A DNA stretch of 64,000 nucleotides, from contig OENT01000743.1 in the NCBI GenBank assembly GCA_900239685.1, positions 1 to 64,000 on the forward strand, read 5' to 3'. The position numbers and the translations under genes were made by a program. This document shows, in pieces, positions 37,323 through 49,534 of this stretch (positions are counted from its first letter, which is position 1; each line of letters starts with the position of its first letter). The notes beneath the pieces are model-generated. The model was not told where the DNA came from, did no database searches, and saw only the letters and a list, made by a program, of their open reading frames with translations. This DNA is from Rotaria macrura (Eukaryota; Rotifera; Eurotatoria; Philodinida; Philodinidae).

Positions 37323-38836
37323 TCATATTGATAACAGAGTATAGTTCAAGGCGTTCTTGTCTTTGCGTATCGATTGCCTATATTGAAAATCTTTTTTTGT
37401 CATTTGCCGACGATGCTTAAATGGAACTGAATACAGCCATGCTAGTAGTAGTATATGAATAACAACAAAAATACTAAATGTCATTGTGAAAACATATTGA
37501 TCCATACGCGAGAGCCACATATCTGGCGTGACGCGAAAATCAGGTGTTAATCTATATATAAGACTGCCCAGTATCGCATGCCATATACATAGAATAATAA
37601 GGATAAATATGCAAACGATTGCATAGATATCCAATGATGTTAAATACGAAATAGTCGGCTAATAACAAGAAAATACTTAAGTAGAATATTAATATTACAA
37701 CATGAAATCGACATACAAGTGATCGATTTACAGTCCAACGAAACGTAATTGAAGCCAATAGAAGTGTACATGATATTTGAATACGATTTCCTGTAAAACT
37801 ATACGTATATACAAGATACCATTAATGAAAACTGTACTACAAGAATGACTCACTGTGGTGGAATTGCAAATATACAGAACGATACCAAAGTAATCAAGAG
37901 AATAAGACAATATCCATTCCAATAGAAATAATTCGAACGACGAGCTAGTCCAAAGTAACAAAGAAAGAAAAATACTTTTAGTGTACTGAATAGATCTTGA
38001 CTACAAACCAGCATGACAAGTGATCGTTACGATAGAACGCTTTCTATCATCATCAGTGAGTACGGACTTAAGTTTCTTATTCTCATTGTTTGTTTCTTCG
38101 TCGTCATCATCTTGAGAAATGAATTCTTTAACGAATCTTTGTTGAATATCAACATGTTCGTATAGAGACCATTCTTGTTGATCAAGAAATGCTTCTCGAT
38201 TCACTCCACTCATATGAATGCGATCTTCTTGTAAAATAACTTTATCATTGTAGAGTATTGAAGCAATAGAAATGGATAAATCTTGAACATCAGATGGAAA
38301 ATGTTGTAATTCAAGTTTTTCCCAAAATAAACCTTTTACATCTCGATGTTCACATATATATATTTGATCATTGACTTTAGATTTCTTTGCACTATATCTT
38401 ATTTGTTCTTTTACATCACCAATAGCATTTTCAACATAGAGTTGTGGATGCCAATTCGATTGTTGATAATCACGAAGTGAAATAGTTTTTCCATCAGTTA
38501 AACGTTGTCGGTCGTTTTCCGATAAACTCGAAGATAGTTTATCAAATTCAATTGGCCAACGAGCTTCGATCAAAGCTTGAGCTTGATATTTTTCATTTAA
38601 TGTATCGATTTCACCTAGACAACAAATAAATTCCGATTAGTTGAAATATTTTTCTAACGAATAACCTATTCGTAAAAAGACGAGTCGAATGAAAACCTTG
38701 ATCGGTTTGGTTAGAGACGAATTTAAATCTAGGTTTTCAAAATTTCCAAAAGCTACAATAACAAAAATTCCATGTATGTGTTTTATTAATTTCGAAATTT
38801 AATCAAACCTGATACTCCTTTTCTGATGGTTGACAT
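37323..38836 (-). CDS. Cys-less pentameric ligand-gated channel, copy 1, 390 aa
   Basis: Five exons in order: 38809-38836, 38009-38614, 37854-37974, 37717-37798, 37323-37658; phases agree (1173 nt). The fold is that of the pLGIC superfamily: an agonist-binding beta-sandwich with WHPQLYVENA and HFPSDVQDLSI, then four membrane helices. M1 ends IPP; M2 is GNRIQISCTLLLASITFRW, with Leu at 9'; M3 follows YLTSLDIYA; M4 is near the C-terminus. The two cysteines that flank FPxD in Cys-loop receptors are absent. GNR replaces the GEK (cation) or PAR (anion) motif before M2, so ion selectivity cannot be read. The first exon gives only nine residues, so no signal peptide is seen. The intron 37975-38008 is only 34 nt. 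The ligand is unknown. Confidence 0.87.
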
Positions 38837-40313
38837 GTTATACACGTATTGGTAATTTATTTGAATGACAGATTTTCTTTTTTTTTCATCCACTTTTTGT
38901 GTGTCAATGTAGAAATGTAGTTGTTGATTGATGAAACATCTATTGAATACGTTTGCGTCAACATGAAACGTTGTACTTTTTGTATCTGCAAATGTAAAAG
39001 TAGAATTGTATAAACATACTGGTAAAAAGTCTTATCATTCGTGTTTCTTGGTTCATTTCTTCTAAAAGTTTCCCTTTGGTTAAATGTAATGTTTACAAGT
39101 TGTCACATGATATTTTCCTCTCGTCGATTAACACTTTGAAATTCTAAATTTCTTTATTTATATATAGTAGTATAACGAGGGATTTACGTGAATAATAGAA
39201 GATTGAAGAGAAGAAAGAAACTATTCAGTTTGAAAATTCCTTGGAACATATGTCAATGGCATCTTTTTTGTAAGCCCGGTCGCTTCCGACTATTTTTCTT
39301 TTGGTGTTGTTTTTGTACAGAAATGTGTGTAGATTTGACATCCATGGTTGTCGTGAACTTTGCAGAAAATTGACATTCTTTTTCTTTAGCCTCGCGTATT
39401 TCTTGAATTTCAATGAATCCATCATTGGATAACCTTTTACATTAAGGAAAAAATTTTTTTTTTCTTTATGTTGAATGAATATTTTTCAAGAAAACTCCTA
39501 AATTTGACTGCTAATCAATCATCATTATCCTATTTTCTATTGATATCTATCACTTTCTGTAACAAGTTGCTTTAGTAGATCAATGTAAAAATAGACACAA
39601 CTGCCGTTATTGAGTCGAGAATGTTGTGTTCTTTCTTCCTTGTGACCTTTTCAAAATTCTTGGCACTACTATTGATGAGACCACATAGCTTCGAATAGAA
39701 ACTCACCATTGTTTTTTTATGTATGTTTTAATCATACATTACCACCCATACTCACTGGATGAGATCATTATTTTCGTACTGTCGTAGGTGGAATGTTATT
39801 CTGAACTAATCATGACGACTTGTTAATCGACGAATAGGAACGATCTCGTGTAATTTCAAATGAAAAACATTCTTTAGAAATTTTTTAATTCAATAATTTT
39901 TGGAAAAATATCTAATTCGATCATTTCTTCTTTTTTTTCTTCTTTCTGTTTCGAATATGAATTCAACCAACGGATGAGTATGAAGAACTATATAGATCCA
40001 CTATCCATATGATTATACATGATCATCATCGTTGAGCATTTCAAGGATGTCTATTTACTAAACACATGATTCTATACAGAAGCCTTGACACTTTTCAATT
40101 TCACGCATACACTCAACGAGTTTCTATTCTAGGAATGAATAAAAAAAAGTTGAAAAATAGAAAACAGTAGTAAGATGTGTATCGTTTTATGTATCTTTTC
40201 TAAAATCACTCGTCAACTAAATTATTTTCTCTACAGACTATGTAACACGTACAATGGTGAAAATTCGGGAAGCAAACCCTTACTGTTCTACAAAATGTAA
40301 ATATCAGTCGATA
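38837..40313. other. No gene seen
   Basis: Intergenic DNA upstream of channel copy 1, presumably with its promoter. Short ORFs only. Confidence 0.5.
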
Positions 40314-40685
40314 TCGAACGACGAGCTAGTCCAAAGTAACAAAGAAAGAAAAATACTTTTAGTGTACTGAATAGATCTTGACTACAAACCAGCATGACAA
40401 GTGATCGTTACGATAGAACGCTTTCTATCATCATCAGTGAGTACAGACTTAAGTTTCTTATTTTCATTGTTTGTTTCTTCGTCGTCATCATCTTGAGAAA
40501 TAAATTCTTTAACAAATCTTTGTTGAATATCAACATGTTCGTATAGAGACCATTCTTGTTTCACTTAACTCATATGCAAGAAATCTTCTTGTAAAATAAC
40601 TTTACCATTGTAAAACATTGAAGCAATAGAAATCGATACTTCTTAAAACATTGTGTAGAAAATGCTGTAATTGAAATTATTATTT
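40314..40685 (-). pseudogene. Partial third copy of the channel gene
   Basis: From about 40316 to 40562 the sequence is nearly identical to channel copy 1 (about 37935-38172), including the 34-nt intron and part of the exons for the extracellular domain end and M1. From 40563 to about 40680 it is clearly more diverged, has lost about 20 bases and carries stop codons (TTAAGTG and TAAGAAG on the coding strand). The M2-M4 exons and the 5' half are missing. It cannot make a channel. Confidence 0.85.
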
Positions 40686-41438
40686 GTTCGCAGAAATAAC
40701 TTATGCATTGTATAAAATCGAAACAAAGATTTTGTAGGATTCAATATGGGAAACATCTTCTATGAAAATTTCTCACTACAAGATATTGAAATCAATCGAG
40801 AAGATCATGAGCAGACTTTTCGTTTGATTTCTTTCAAAAACGTTTTTCAGGTTCATCTCAGTAAGTATTTATCACTGGCAAAATGATCTTCATGAATTTG
40901 TTTCTCTCGAAAATAGTCATTTTCTCTGAACCAGTCGTAATAAAAATCCAATTGTACATATAATTATATACACAACTTGATATAAAAACGCCTGTACAAT
41001 GTTTTGCATCAAACTCGAGAGAAAATTTTCACTTGAAGATTCATAAATTCGGGTAGTGGTTAAATTCATCCAGAAATAGAACTGAGAAATTGTTGATATC
41101 ATATGCCAAGTTTCAAATGAAAAGTTAATATCAAATTATGTTGCAATGAAACAATGTTTAATCAGTTTCGTTTAGATAATTGAATGTGATTATTGTAAAT
41201 TACTCTAGAAGCATACACAATAGTTCTGAGAAGTGAACTAATTTGCTAGTGAAATATCGAAATGCTTCAAATGACATGAATGCAACATACTCCTGTTAAT
41301 TCTAAGGAATCTACTATATTGTAAATGCTTTTTAAATAAATCAATTGTAATTGAATGAACGAGTTTATGAAAAAACAAGCATAAGAAATTTTGCGACTAT
41401 TCATGATTAGCTGTTTTTCAATTGAATTTTTTTTTGCA
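40686..41438. other. No gene seen
   Basis: Spacer between the partial and the second full channel gene. No ORF or repeat with support. Confidence 0.5.
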
Positions 41439-42939
41439 TTAAACTGATTTTATGGCTGTAGTTTGCACAATTGTGTAAGCTGGATGTTTTTCCGATGGCC
41501 TTTTAATCCATCGATGTCTTCGAGTCATCTTCTTTTCAGAGATTGTTGCACCATATTGTGCATCTTTCTTCGCCATGTTTTTACGATACCGGAGAGGAAC
41601 ACACATCAACCAAATAATAAATATTATATGAAGAAAAATGAAAATACTCAAACTAATACAAAAGGCGAATCGATCTACCCTTGAAAACCATGGATTTAAT
41701 GTGACGGTAGGATTACGATCATTAGCAGATATAAGATATCCAATAACACCATGCCAAATAGCATTAGCAACAAGATTGAATATGCAAACGATAGCATAGA
41801 TATCTAATGATGTTAAATACGAAATAGTCGGCTAATAACAAGAAAATACTTTAGTAGAATATTAATATTACAACATGAAATCGACATACAAGTGATCGAT
41901 TTACAGTCCAACGAAACGTAATTGAAGCCAATAGAAGTGTACATGATATTTGAATACGATTTCCTGTAAAACTATACGTATATACAAGATACGATTATTG
42001 AAAACTGTTCTATAAGAATGACTTACTTTGGTGGAAGCGCAAATATACTGAAGGATAGTGACGTTATTAATAGAATAAGACAATATCCATTCCAATAGAA
42101 ATAGTTCGAACGACGAGCTAGTCCAAAGTAACAAAGAAAGATAACTCTTTTAGTTTATTCAACAATTCTTGACAACAGACCTGCATGACAAGTGATCGTT
42201 AAGATAGAACGCTTTCGATCCTCGTCGGTAAGTGGAATTCCAAGTTGTTTATTCTCATTGTTTTCTTCTTCATCGTCATCATATTGAAAACTGAATTCTT
42301 TAACAAATCTTTGTTGAATATCAACATGTTCGTATAGAGACCATTCGTGTTGATCAAGAAATGCTTCTCGATTCACTCCACTCATACGATTTGAATCAGC
42401 TAGTAAAATAACTTTATCACTGAAAAGTGTTGAAGCAATAGAAATGGATAAATCTTGAACATCGGATGGAAAATGTTGTAATTCAAGTTTTTCCCAAAAT
42501 AAACCTTTTACATCTCGATGTTCACAAATATATATTTGATCATTGACTTTAGATTTCTTTGCACTATATCTTATTTGTTCTTTTACATCACCAATAGCAT
42601 TTTCAATATAGAGTTGTGGATGCCAATTCGATTGTGGATAATCACGAAGTGAAATAGTTTTTCCATCATTTAAACGTTGTCGGTCGTTTTCCAATAAACT
42701 CGAAGATAGTTTATCAAATTCAATCGGCCAACGAGCTTCGATCAAAGCTTGAGCGTGATATTTTTCATTTAATGTATCGATTTCACCTGATACGAAAAGA
42801 AAAAAAAAGAATTAGTTATACTAACTGTTAGATTCGTACCTATTCTTAGAAAAATGAGCCGAACATTAATTTTGACAGCTGTATCAGTGGTAAAATAAGT
42901 CAAACCTTCGAGAGCATTGTTGATCACTGGCATTTTCAT
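41439..42939 (-). CDS. Cys-less pentameric ligand-gated channel, copy 2, 410 aa
   Basis: Five exons in order: 42906-42939, 42181-42786, 42027-42144, 41890-41971, 41439-41831; phases agree (1233 nt). The extracellular domain differs from copy 1 by few residues (for example LLADSNRMSG for LQEDRIHMSG). M2 is identical (GNRIQISCTLLLASITF). The last exon diverges sharply inside M3 (NLVANAIWHGVIGYL in place of ILIILCIWHAILGSL) and through M4, and has a longer basic tail (KKMTRRHRWIKRPSEK). As in copy 1, the Cys-loop cysteines and a signal peptide are absent. The second intron is 36 nt. Sharing of M1-M2 introns with copy 1 suggests gene conversion. Subunits of the two genes might co-assemble; this is inference. 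Confidence 0.87.
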
Positions 42940-45692
42940 ACACGTCCAAGTTACTGCTGTGTTCGTTTGCTCACAATTATAGTGAATGTATTATGTCTAA
43001 GGCAAACATACTGAGGCATATATTCAAATACACATTGCTTTCATTCTCTGAAACATTCAAGGAAAGAAACGAAAAATTTGCTATGATGTATGATACGACA
43101 TGGAAGAAGTGAGACAGTGTTTTCAATGGCATCGGCTGGATAATTAGTTATTTCTCACAAGTAATTGTCCAATTATTTTGACAAAAGACAAGTATATGTT
43201 ACATTGCACCATCTACATGAAACATTAGGGTGACGATGAGAAATAAATTTCTTATTGATGCCCATTGATTTGAGGGAGTGTGTATATATTTAGATAAAAG
43301 AATTAATCACATGTAGAAGCACGACGCTTAGTATTATACATTTTTTGAATTTCATCACGAACGACATTTCAAATGGGTTAATATGGCACGCGGGAGATGC
43401 TGACATTCTTGTATTTGTTTTTCTTATATTTTGAATGCATGGAAAATAAGCCAAACAAGAAATAGAAGTAATATTGTATGAGATGTGTCTCGTAGTGAAA
43501 CAAATATCTGATAATGCTAATTTAACTCCACCGATGGAGAATTCATTCTGAAAAAATTTAATTCTAACAAAGTTGAGATCAGTTTCGATTGAGAATGAGT
43601 GACCCGTAAAAGAACTTTGACGATCTAAAAGTTTTACCGAATGCTCATTCGTTCTTAGAAAATATACCTTCTGAATTTTATTAATATCTTTTTCTTGTTC
43701 AACTCCGTTTTTCAAAATAGACGATTAGTTATTTTTGCACGAACATTCAGAAATACTCTAAATTATCGATTACAAAAGACATTAGTGATGCATCATTGTT
43801 TTTTGTATTTCATTCATGTTTTCTTTTTCTCGTATGCACGTAACGATCTTTCTAATTTTAATGATTTTTTGAAAATAAAAAAACGAAAAGAAATAATCTT
43901 CCGTGAGTTCTGTCTAATTATTATCATCCATTGTTCCTATCTGAATCATTTCATATGAAAAAGTTTGAGGTAAAAGAAGAGATACTATGATTGAAATTTG
44001 AACACACATATTTTCAAGTTATCATGATCTTGAATTTTACGTTGAACTTATAGATTACAGTAATCTAATAATTGATAGAGTGTTTGTATATTATTATGGT
44101 CGTGAAAATATGCAACTACTTGGTCTATTTATCATTATAGACAACAAAACATAAGTATAAGTTTGTCATTAGTATAAAAGTTGAATTCCTAATGCTGACT
44201 GTTGCTTCCATTATTGAATAGTATTCGAACTTCGTCTTAGAGATACATTGTGATGTGCTATTGCAATATTTTCGTCCTTGGTCATAATGATTGAAAAACA
44301 CATTCCACTTGCCATTGAAATAAGAAACTGCCATATCTCACAGAAAGTCTAGACACACGTCTAAATACTTTGAAATTTTCAGCTCTTCGTCATAACTTTT
44401 CAGGGAGATATCGGACAGTGAAGACTGGAAAATAGTTCATTTGACAAATCAGGATTCTCCGATCACGCTCGCTCTATGTATTTATTTCAGTTTTGTTTGA
44501 AACAAAATAACAATCTGCAATGCAATAGAGAGAGCCCTTTTTTCTAATTTCTATTGTTCTATGTGGCGAAGAGACTCGCAAGTTCAATGACAGAAAACAC
44601 TTTCAAAAATGAATCTCGAGCTATGTAAATCTATGCGCATATAATAAAGAAAAGATTCATCAAGACTCATAAAACATGTAGTCTCTATGATCTTAAGCCT
44701 GAAGAAAGGCATTTGAGTTGTGTAAAATCATAGTGGAAGTGTAACTTAACAATTAAGTACACAAAATTATTGCAACCATTCCAGGTAAGAATAAATTTAT
44801 TGATGTTCTGTTTTTCGCGATAAAATATTTCATAATAAATATTCATTAGAATTAGAATTTAGACAAATATTTTTATGTTTGAAATGATGTGGTCATGAAA
44901 CTTTTTCCTCGCTCATATCCAATGCTTCCTATGGGAACATTCAACAGAAGACAAAGAAAAATGATCCCTAGAAAAAAAAAACAGTATTTACTCATCGAAC
45001 GTACTTCGTCTCGAAGTCTATTTATTTTTGTTCAATTATGTATGATTCTGAAAAAAACTCAGAACTTAAGTTACAAGGAGGGTAACACTTTTTGATAGTG
45101 AGTCACCTATCATAAAAAAGATTGATGTAAGCATACAATGATGAGTAATTCACATTTGGTCTCGTTCGATAACGAAATTCTTAAGTAGAAAAAGAATCAT
45201 CGATATTGATCAAATTATTTCAGAGTATTTAACTGATATCGTTAAGATCAATTTGAAAAAAATCCCCTTTTCTGTTGATCCACTTCAATAAGCAAAGGAA
45301 CTTGACAACAAGTTAATTAATACATCACTAGAAATCATAAGTTTTTTAGTTCTGCTCAGATCTTCAAAGTAGAAGAGCCATCTCTAAAATCATTATGCTG
45401 CTTTGCAGTCAAATTTCTAAACATTTCTTTCTTCAACTTTATAAATAAATCACAATTGAGTCAAAATCACATCAAGATGGAAAACTCAGCACATCAAACT
45501 TGAACTGTGTACAAATTCTATAGACATAAGCAAATATGAAATCTTAAAAATTAACGATCATTATCATAAAGATACGTAAGCGTACATGCATCAGTGAAAT
45601 AACTATCTGATCAAAAACTTATTTGCATCTAATGAATAGACGGTTGTTGTGACTAGGTCGTATCAATGAAAAGTAAAAGTTAATATTAAAGT
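42940..45692. other. No convincing gene
   Basis: Contains a 141-codon minus ORF (43290-43715) without known motif, splice partner or gene-like composition, and shorter chance ORFs. It probably holds the promoter of channel copy 2. Confidence 0.45.
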
Positions 45693-46037
45693 TCAATTGT
45701 TCACTTCTTTGATCATCATACCGGCACCAACAGTGTCATCTGATACCAACGAATTGTTATCGTTGAATGCTATAAATTCAAGTCGATTTTCATCAATTTT
45801 GTAAATAATAAATAGATCTTGATCGGAAAAATTGTCACCTTCAATTAAATGTTCACGAAAATATAGTTCCTGATCTGATTCTTCCAGTCTTTCTAATCGA
45901 CTTTTTCCACCAAGACCAACATAATCGACGATGTAAGAATTGGTTGTTGAATTTACTGTTAACTGAATCGGCCATGTAAAAGTTGTATGACCCCAACCAT
46001 GCCAAACACCGTCAAGCCAAGATCGATTAATTGTCAT
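45693..46037 (-). CDS. Small intronless WxGxWxG protein, 114 aa
   Basis: A single-exon ORF, ATG at 46037, TAA-type stop at 45693. The N-terminus reads LDGVWHGWGHTTFTW, alternating hydrophobic and polar residues follow, and the C-terminus is VGAGMMIKE. The pattern suggests a compact beta-barrel (lipocalin- or avidin-like in general look), but no family is claimed. No signal peptide. A TATACAG acceptor-like site lies about 16 nt upstream. The lack of introns beside intron-rich neighbours may mean retroposition or transfer, yet small intronless genes are also common. Confidence 0.55.
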   Translation of the reverse strand: MTINRSWLDGVWHGWGHTTFTWPIQLTVNSTTNSYIVDYVGLGGKSRLERLEESDQELYFREHLIEGDNFSDQDLFIIYKIDENRLEFIAFNDNNSLVSDDTVGAGMMIKEVNN

Positions 46038-48771
46038 TGAAACAAAAAATAACTGTATACTAACAACGGAAATAAATGAAAATAAATATGTCCGTGTCTA
46101 CAGTTAGATGTTTGTATCGGGTTCTTTTTTTGAATAGGTGGTAGACGTGTAAGCCGACAAATAAAGAGCGAAGGAAGAAAACCAGAGGATATGACTCATA
46201 GAATAATACGCCGTTACATTTTATGGCATGCCATGGTGTACGCAAGGTAAATTATTAGAGAAGAAATAAAACAGAGTGTAATAAAAACGATTACTTTGTT
46301 TTTCTTTTATCATGTTCTGTGTAGTGGACAAAGTTGAAGGACTCGAATTTTTACTTCTTTGGTTTTGATGTCAAGATCATTTATCCAACAAAACGCATTA
46401 TGTTGAAAAATCTTTTCTTTTCAATACAACTGTGTCCTGCAGATCACACTGAAGAATCGATAGAAACTTAATATGGGAGAAAAAAAAAGAGTTTAACACT
46501 TCTGTTGATAATATTTCGTTTGAATGTCAAGAAAGCATTTCAAAGATTTGTGAATTTGTACTTCTCTTAACGCGTACACTACGGAATGATTACACGGCAC
46601 TGATGTAATTAATACCGTGTATACAATATTGTGACATACATTGTGATGAATCATTAAGTTCATATTGGACTGGCAATCCAATAATAAGCTTTATCTGAGC
46701 CTTAGTTTGAAAAACTGCTATGAACAGAGCCAAAAACTTTGCTCGGATATGTTTTATTTCTTCTTTATGATATCGTCCGATCAATAGAAACCATATCGAA
46801 GATTGATTCTAGCGACATCTTGCGGACATATAGAAATTGGAACAGCTGTCCTTTACACTAAAAGTGTTCTTTTCTGACAACAACAACATACACACATGAG
46901 TCTATTGAGAATAGAAGTTTGTATAATTCACTGACAAGGAAACTTTTCCGAAGAGTAAATAATCCGCTGTTTAACAAAGTATTAGACTCACGAGCAATTC
47001 TAGGTAAGACTAGAAAAGGTTCGCCTTCATAGGCTATTCGACCTGAATTTTTGACTGCCGTGGGTGTAATTCGGTGCAAAAATACTAAAGACATCTAAAC
47101 TGACAAACACGCCCTCGTCCTTATGACTATTGTGTCTATTTTTAGTTTCTTTACTATGTTTTAAAGTCATACATCATCGAACTATTTTTAAGGCTTTGAA
47201 ATAGAAAATTACAGCAGATTTGATAAGATTTTTGTGTCTACACTTCTGAAGATACTCAACCAATCTATATTCGTCGTTTACTAATATTGGATAGATTTTA
47301 TTTTATTGATGCCAATACTAAGTTTTAACTGAAGCCATGTTTCAGTAACTATTGTTGATTGACAAGTCATTGTATGAGTTATTTCTTCAATATAATTCTA
47401 GACAGTGGTTATAGAAAGTAAAAATCGAATCGGTCAAAAAGAAACTTTTCTTTTCAATTCAATTTCTCATGCATCGATTTAGTTGATAAAATCGAATCAA
47501 ATTTTTCAGTAACTATAAGAGATCGTTTGATCACACAACTATCATCATTCATTTTCTACTTTTACTAGATTAAAAGCACCTATCACTTTTGTATTAATTA
47601 AGCTAGTTGAATTCAACGTGTTCGAATTTAACTCTTGAGAATGCGGCAACATGTTTTGATACCCGAATGCAAGATCATTTAGTGAAGTATTATTATCGAA
47701 GAATGCTTCCTAACGACAGTCGCCGAAAGTTTGTAACAGAGAAGACTAGCAACCAAATATCACATATATCTTCCAATGAGAGTAAGAGAGCAGTGAACTT
47801 ACTATCTACGGTAGTTATTTGTTTAAAACTAAAAACGAAATATTGTGATTCATCAGTAATAGTATATGAATGTATATTTCTTCAAACTAATCATTTTGAT
47901 TGATTATTCATACACGCGGAAAACTATTTGTTTGTAGCTCGTTAATTATCTGATTCAAAGTAAAATTCTTGATCAATGCTACGAAAAACGATGATGAATA
48001 AAAATTCAGTCATGTGTCTTCACCATCTGATTACTGAGAATTATAAGTTTCAGAATTGACGGAATTTTTAGCTAGGATCCAAAGGCTAAGAGTTTTATAT
48101 ATTATATCACAGCGCGTGCCTGAACAGGTTGGTATGAATGTGAAACAGCATTCATAGATGATATATTACTGATAGAAAAAACAAGTGCCAGTTTTTAACT
48201 TACAGAAAATCAATCCAAATTAATGTTTTGATTCATCGAAGCTGTAAACTTTATCGATTAAATGATAACAGAACAAACATTTTGAAACTTGGTTGCTTCA
48301 AACTATAGAAACCAAAAGAATCATCTTTAGATCAAAATCTTTTCTGGTTTGCAAGTTCAATCTATGTAGTAAACTTCATCAGAAGCGCAATCAATTTAGA
48401 AAATGAATGAAATAGCGAGAATTAATTGTGTCTTGAGATTTAAAGTATTTCGAATGAAAACCGACTACACGACTCGAGTACAGTAATCTCTAGCTTCTGG
48501 CACACACCCTTCACTTCACACATAGCAAAAAAGAGAAATAAATGAATTGTGCCAAAAAAAGCTGTTAGCGCATTCCCTAATGGGATTAAAAATGTGAAAC
48601 ACGATGTAATTGCTTTTAAAAGACACAAAAAACTTGCTTTCTTCCATGAACCCTGCTAGCCATTTACTCATGATTTCTCACTGACCAACTAGGTCTGGAA
48701 TAAAGAAGGAGCTAATTTACTCTCATCAGAAATAAGTGACATACATTCAGTCACCCTGTACCAAAGATCGA
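46038..48771. other. No convincing gene
   Basis: AT-rich DNA. The longest candidates are a plus ORF at 47607-47903 (opening with TTG, not ATG; contains ENAATCFDTRMQDHLVKYYYRR) and a minus ORF at 46858-47094. Neither has splice or motif support. Confidence 0.4.
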
Positions 48772-49534
48772 TGACGTTCCGTCACTCCATTTGGGGCCGT
48801 CTATCACTTGCGCGACTGTTTTCAATCCTCTCGGTAACAGTCTTCGACAGGAGAACCACCTATCGGTAACGATCTGTGATGGGGATGGGGGTCCAAATGA
48901 GGGCACCTGTCGTTAGCGGTCTGTGATGCTGGGGTGCTGGCAGTGAGGAACCCGTCGGTAATGGTCTGTGATGAGCGGGGGAGGAGGTTGGGAGGCTCCT
49001 ACCATTCCTAATGGTATTTGATGGAAGGTCGTGGCAGGGGGGGGGCATCGGAAAAGGTCTGCGTTGATGGAACCAACAGTCGGTAACGGTCTGTGATGGG
49101 GGAATCACCTGTCGNNNNNNNNNNNNNNNNNNNNNNNNNNNNNNNNNNNNNNNNNNNNNNNNNNNNNNNNNNNNNNNNNNNNNNNNNNNNNNNNNNNNNN
49201 NNNNNNNNNNNNNNNNNNNNNNNNNNNNNNNNNNNNNNNNNNNNNNNNNNNNNNNNNNNNNNNNNNNNNNNNNNNNNNNNNNNNNNNNNNNNNNNNNNNN
49301 NNNNNNNNNNNNNNNNNNNNNNNNNNNNNNNNNNNNNNNNNNNNNNNNNNNNNNNNNNNNNNNNNNNNNNNNNNNNNNNNNNNNNNNNNNNNNNNNNNNN
49401 NNNNNNNNNNNNNNNNNNNNNNNNNNNNNNNNNNNNNNNNNNNNNNNNNNNNNNNNNNNNNNNNNNNNNNNNNNNNNNNNNNNNNNNNNNNNNNNNNNNN
49501 NNNGGGGGGGGGGGAGGGGGGGAGGGTCCAAATT
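48772..49534. repeat. GC-rich minisatellite with assembly gap
   Basis: A variable tandem repeat built on a core close to GTCGGTAACGGTCTGTGATG followed by G-rich and A/C-rich spacers. At least seven imperfect copies are seen between 48830 and 49114, with poly-G interruptions. A 389-base run of N (49115-49503) follows, then a G-rich tail to 49526. Its composition is far from the AT-rich surroundings. ORFs drawn across the Ns are artefacts. Confidence 0.85.
49115..49503. other. Assembly gap (N run)
   Basis: Exactly 389 undetermined bases inside the minisatellite. The true length is unknown; the array was probably collapsed or unreadable. Confidence 0.99.

Noticed and set aside
43290..43715. 141-codon minus-strand ORF
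   Set aside because: No motif, splice partner, homolog-like pattern or poly(A) signal; its composition reads like translated spacer. Kept out of the gene list.
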